From Bacteroidota bacterium (GTDB lineage: Bacteria; Bacteroidota; Bacteroidia; Bacteroidales; VadinHA17), in the NCBI GenBank assembly GCA_030631445.1, contig DAOVLD010000129.1:1-5790 (forward strand): DNA of 5,790 bases, given 5' to 3'. Made by a program: the position numbers and the translations under genes. Each line of letters begins with the position of its first letter. The stretch's first letter is position 1. The notes below the pieces were generated by a model, which was not told where the DNA came from, did not search any database, and saw only the letters and a list, made by a program, of their open reading frames with translations. Shown one piece after another: positions 5,712 through 5,790 of the stretch.

Positions 5712-5790
5712 TCTGTGCAAAATAAAACTACAATATTCCATTTTTGAATAAAGTTTCTATTTTTGTATCACCTAAAGTTGGATTTTATCC
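5712..5790. other. Non-coding 3' end of the window with a partial promoter-like box
   Basis: No gene is visible. TATTTTTG at 5758-5765 fits the Bacteroidetes -7 box (TAnnTTTG), but no TTTG lies 19-21 nt upstream of it. CAAAATAAAACT (5718-5729) and AGTTTCTATTTTTG (5752-5765) are imperfectly complementary and could form an A/U-only stem with a loop of about 22 nt after dnaJ. That is too weak to call a terminator. Confidence 0.3.

Overview
The window looks like chromosomal housekeeping DNA from a member of the Bacteroidota (Bacteroidetes). Four things point there: a DUF4290 gene, a family I know only from that phylum, directly upstream of murA; a MurA whose sequence style (QGAKNEAL, PGGDKIGRRRLDTH) is what I associate with the phylum; start codons without Shine-Dalgarno sequences, in A/T-rich leaders; and at least one good match to the Bacteroidetes housekeeping promoter (TTTG, about 20 nt, TAnnTTTG). 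The DNA is AT-rich and every gene is on the + strand. A finer placement (for example Bacteroidales or Marinilabiliales) cannot be justified from this sequence.

Layout. Bases 1-1400 hold the C-terminal part of a UvrD/PcrA superfamily 1 DNA helicase whose start lies upstream of the window. A 61-bp gap with a well-spaced promoter leads into a two-gene operon: a DUF4290 protein (1462-2058) and murA (2092-3402), the first committed enzyme of peptidoglycan synthesis. MurA has Asp in place of the usual active-site Cys, which predicts fosfomycin insensitivity. A 430-bp non-coding stretch (3403-3832) follows. It is built from three short-unit repeat arrays: an 8-bp array, a 7-bp array, and a TCATTTTA-type array that is the reverse complement of the first. 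The outer two can therefore pair as a long inverted repeat. Just inside the 3' edge of this stretch are a 9-bp dyad and a sigma-54-like -24/-12 element, placed as expected for transcription of grpE.

The last block is the chaperone pair grpE (3833-4447) and dnaJ (4557-5711). They encode the nucleotide exchange factor and J-domain co-chaperone that work with DnaK, which is not in the window. The 109 bp between them carry two related 19-bp hairpins, the second with A and T tracts like a bidirectional intrinsic terminator. This may reduce dnaJ expression relative to grpE. The final 79 bp are non-coding.

I see no mobile element genes, CRISPR array, RNA gene or novel multi-gene system. The points most worth a second look are the composite repeat region between murA and grpE, the grpE upstream control signals, the hairpin pair between grpE and dnaJ, and the Cys-to-Asp change in MurA.
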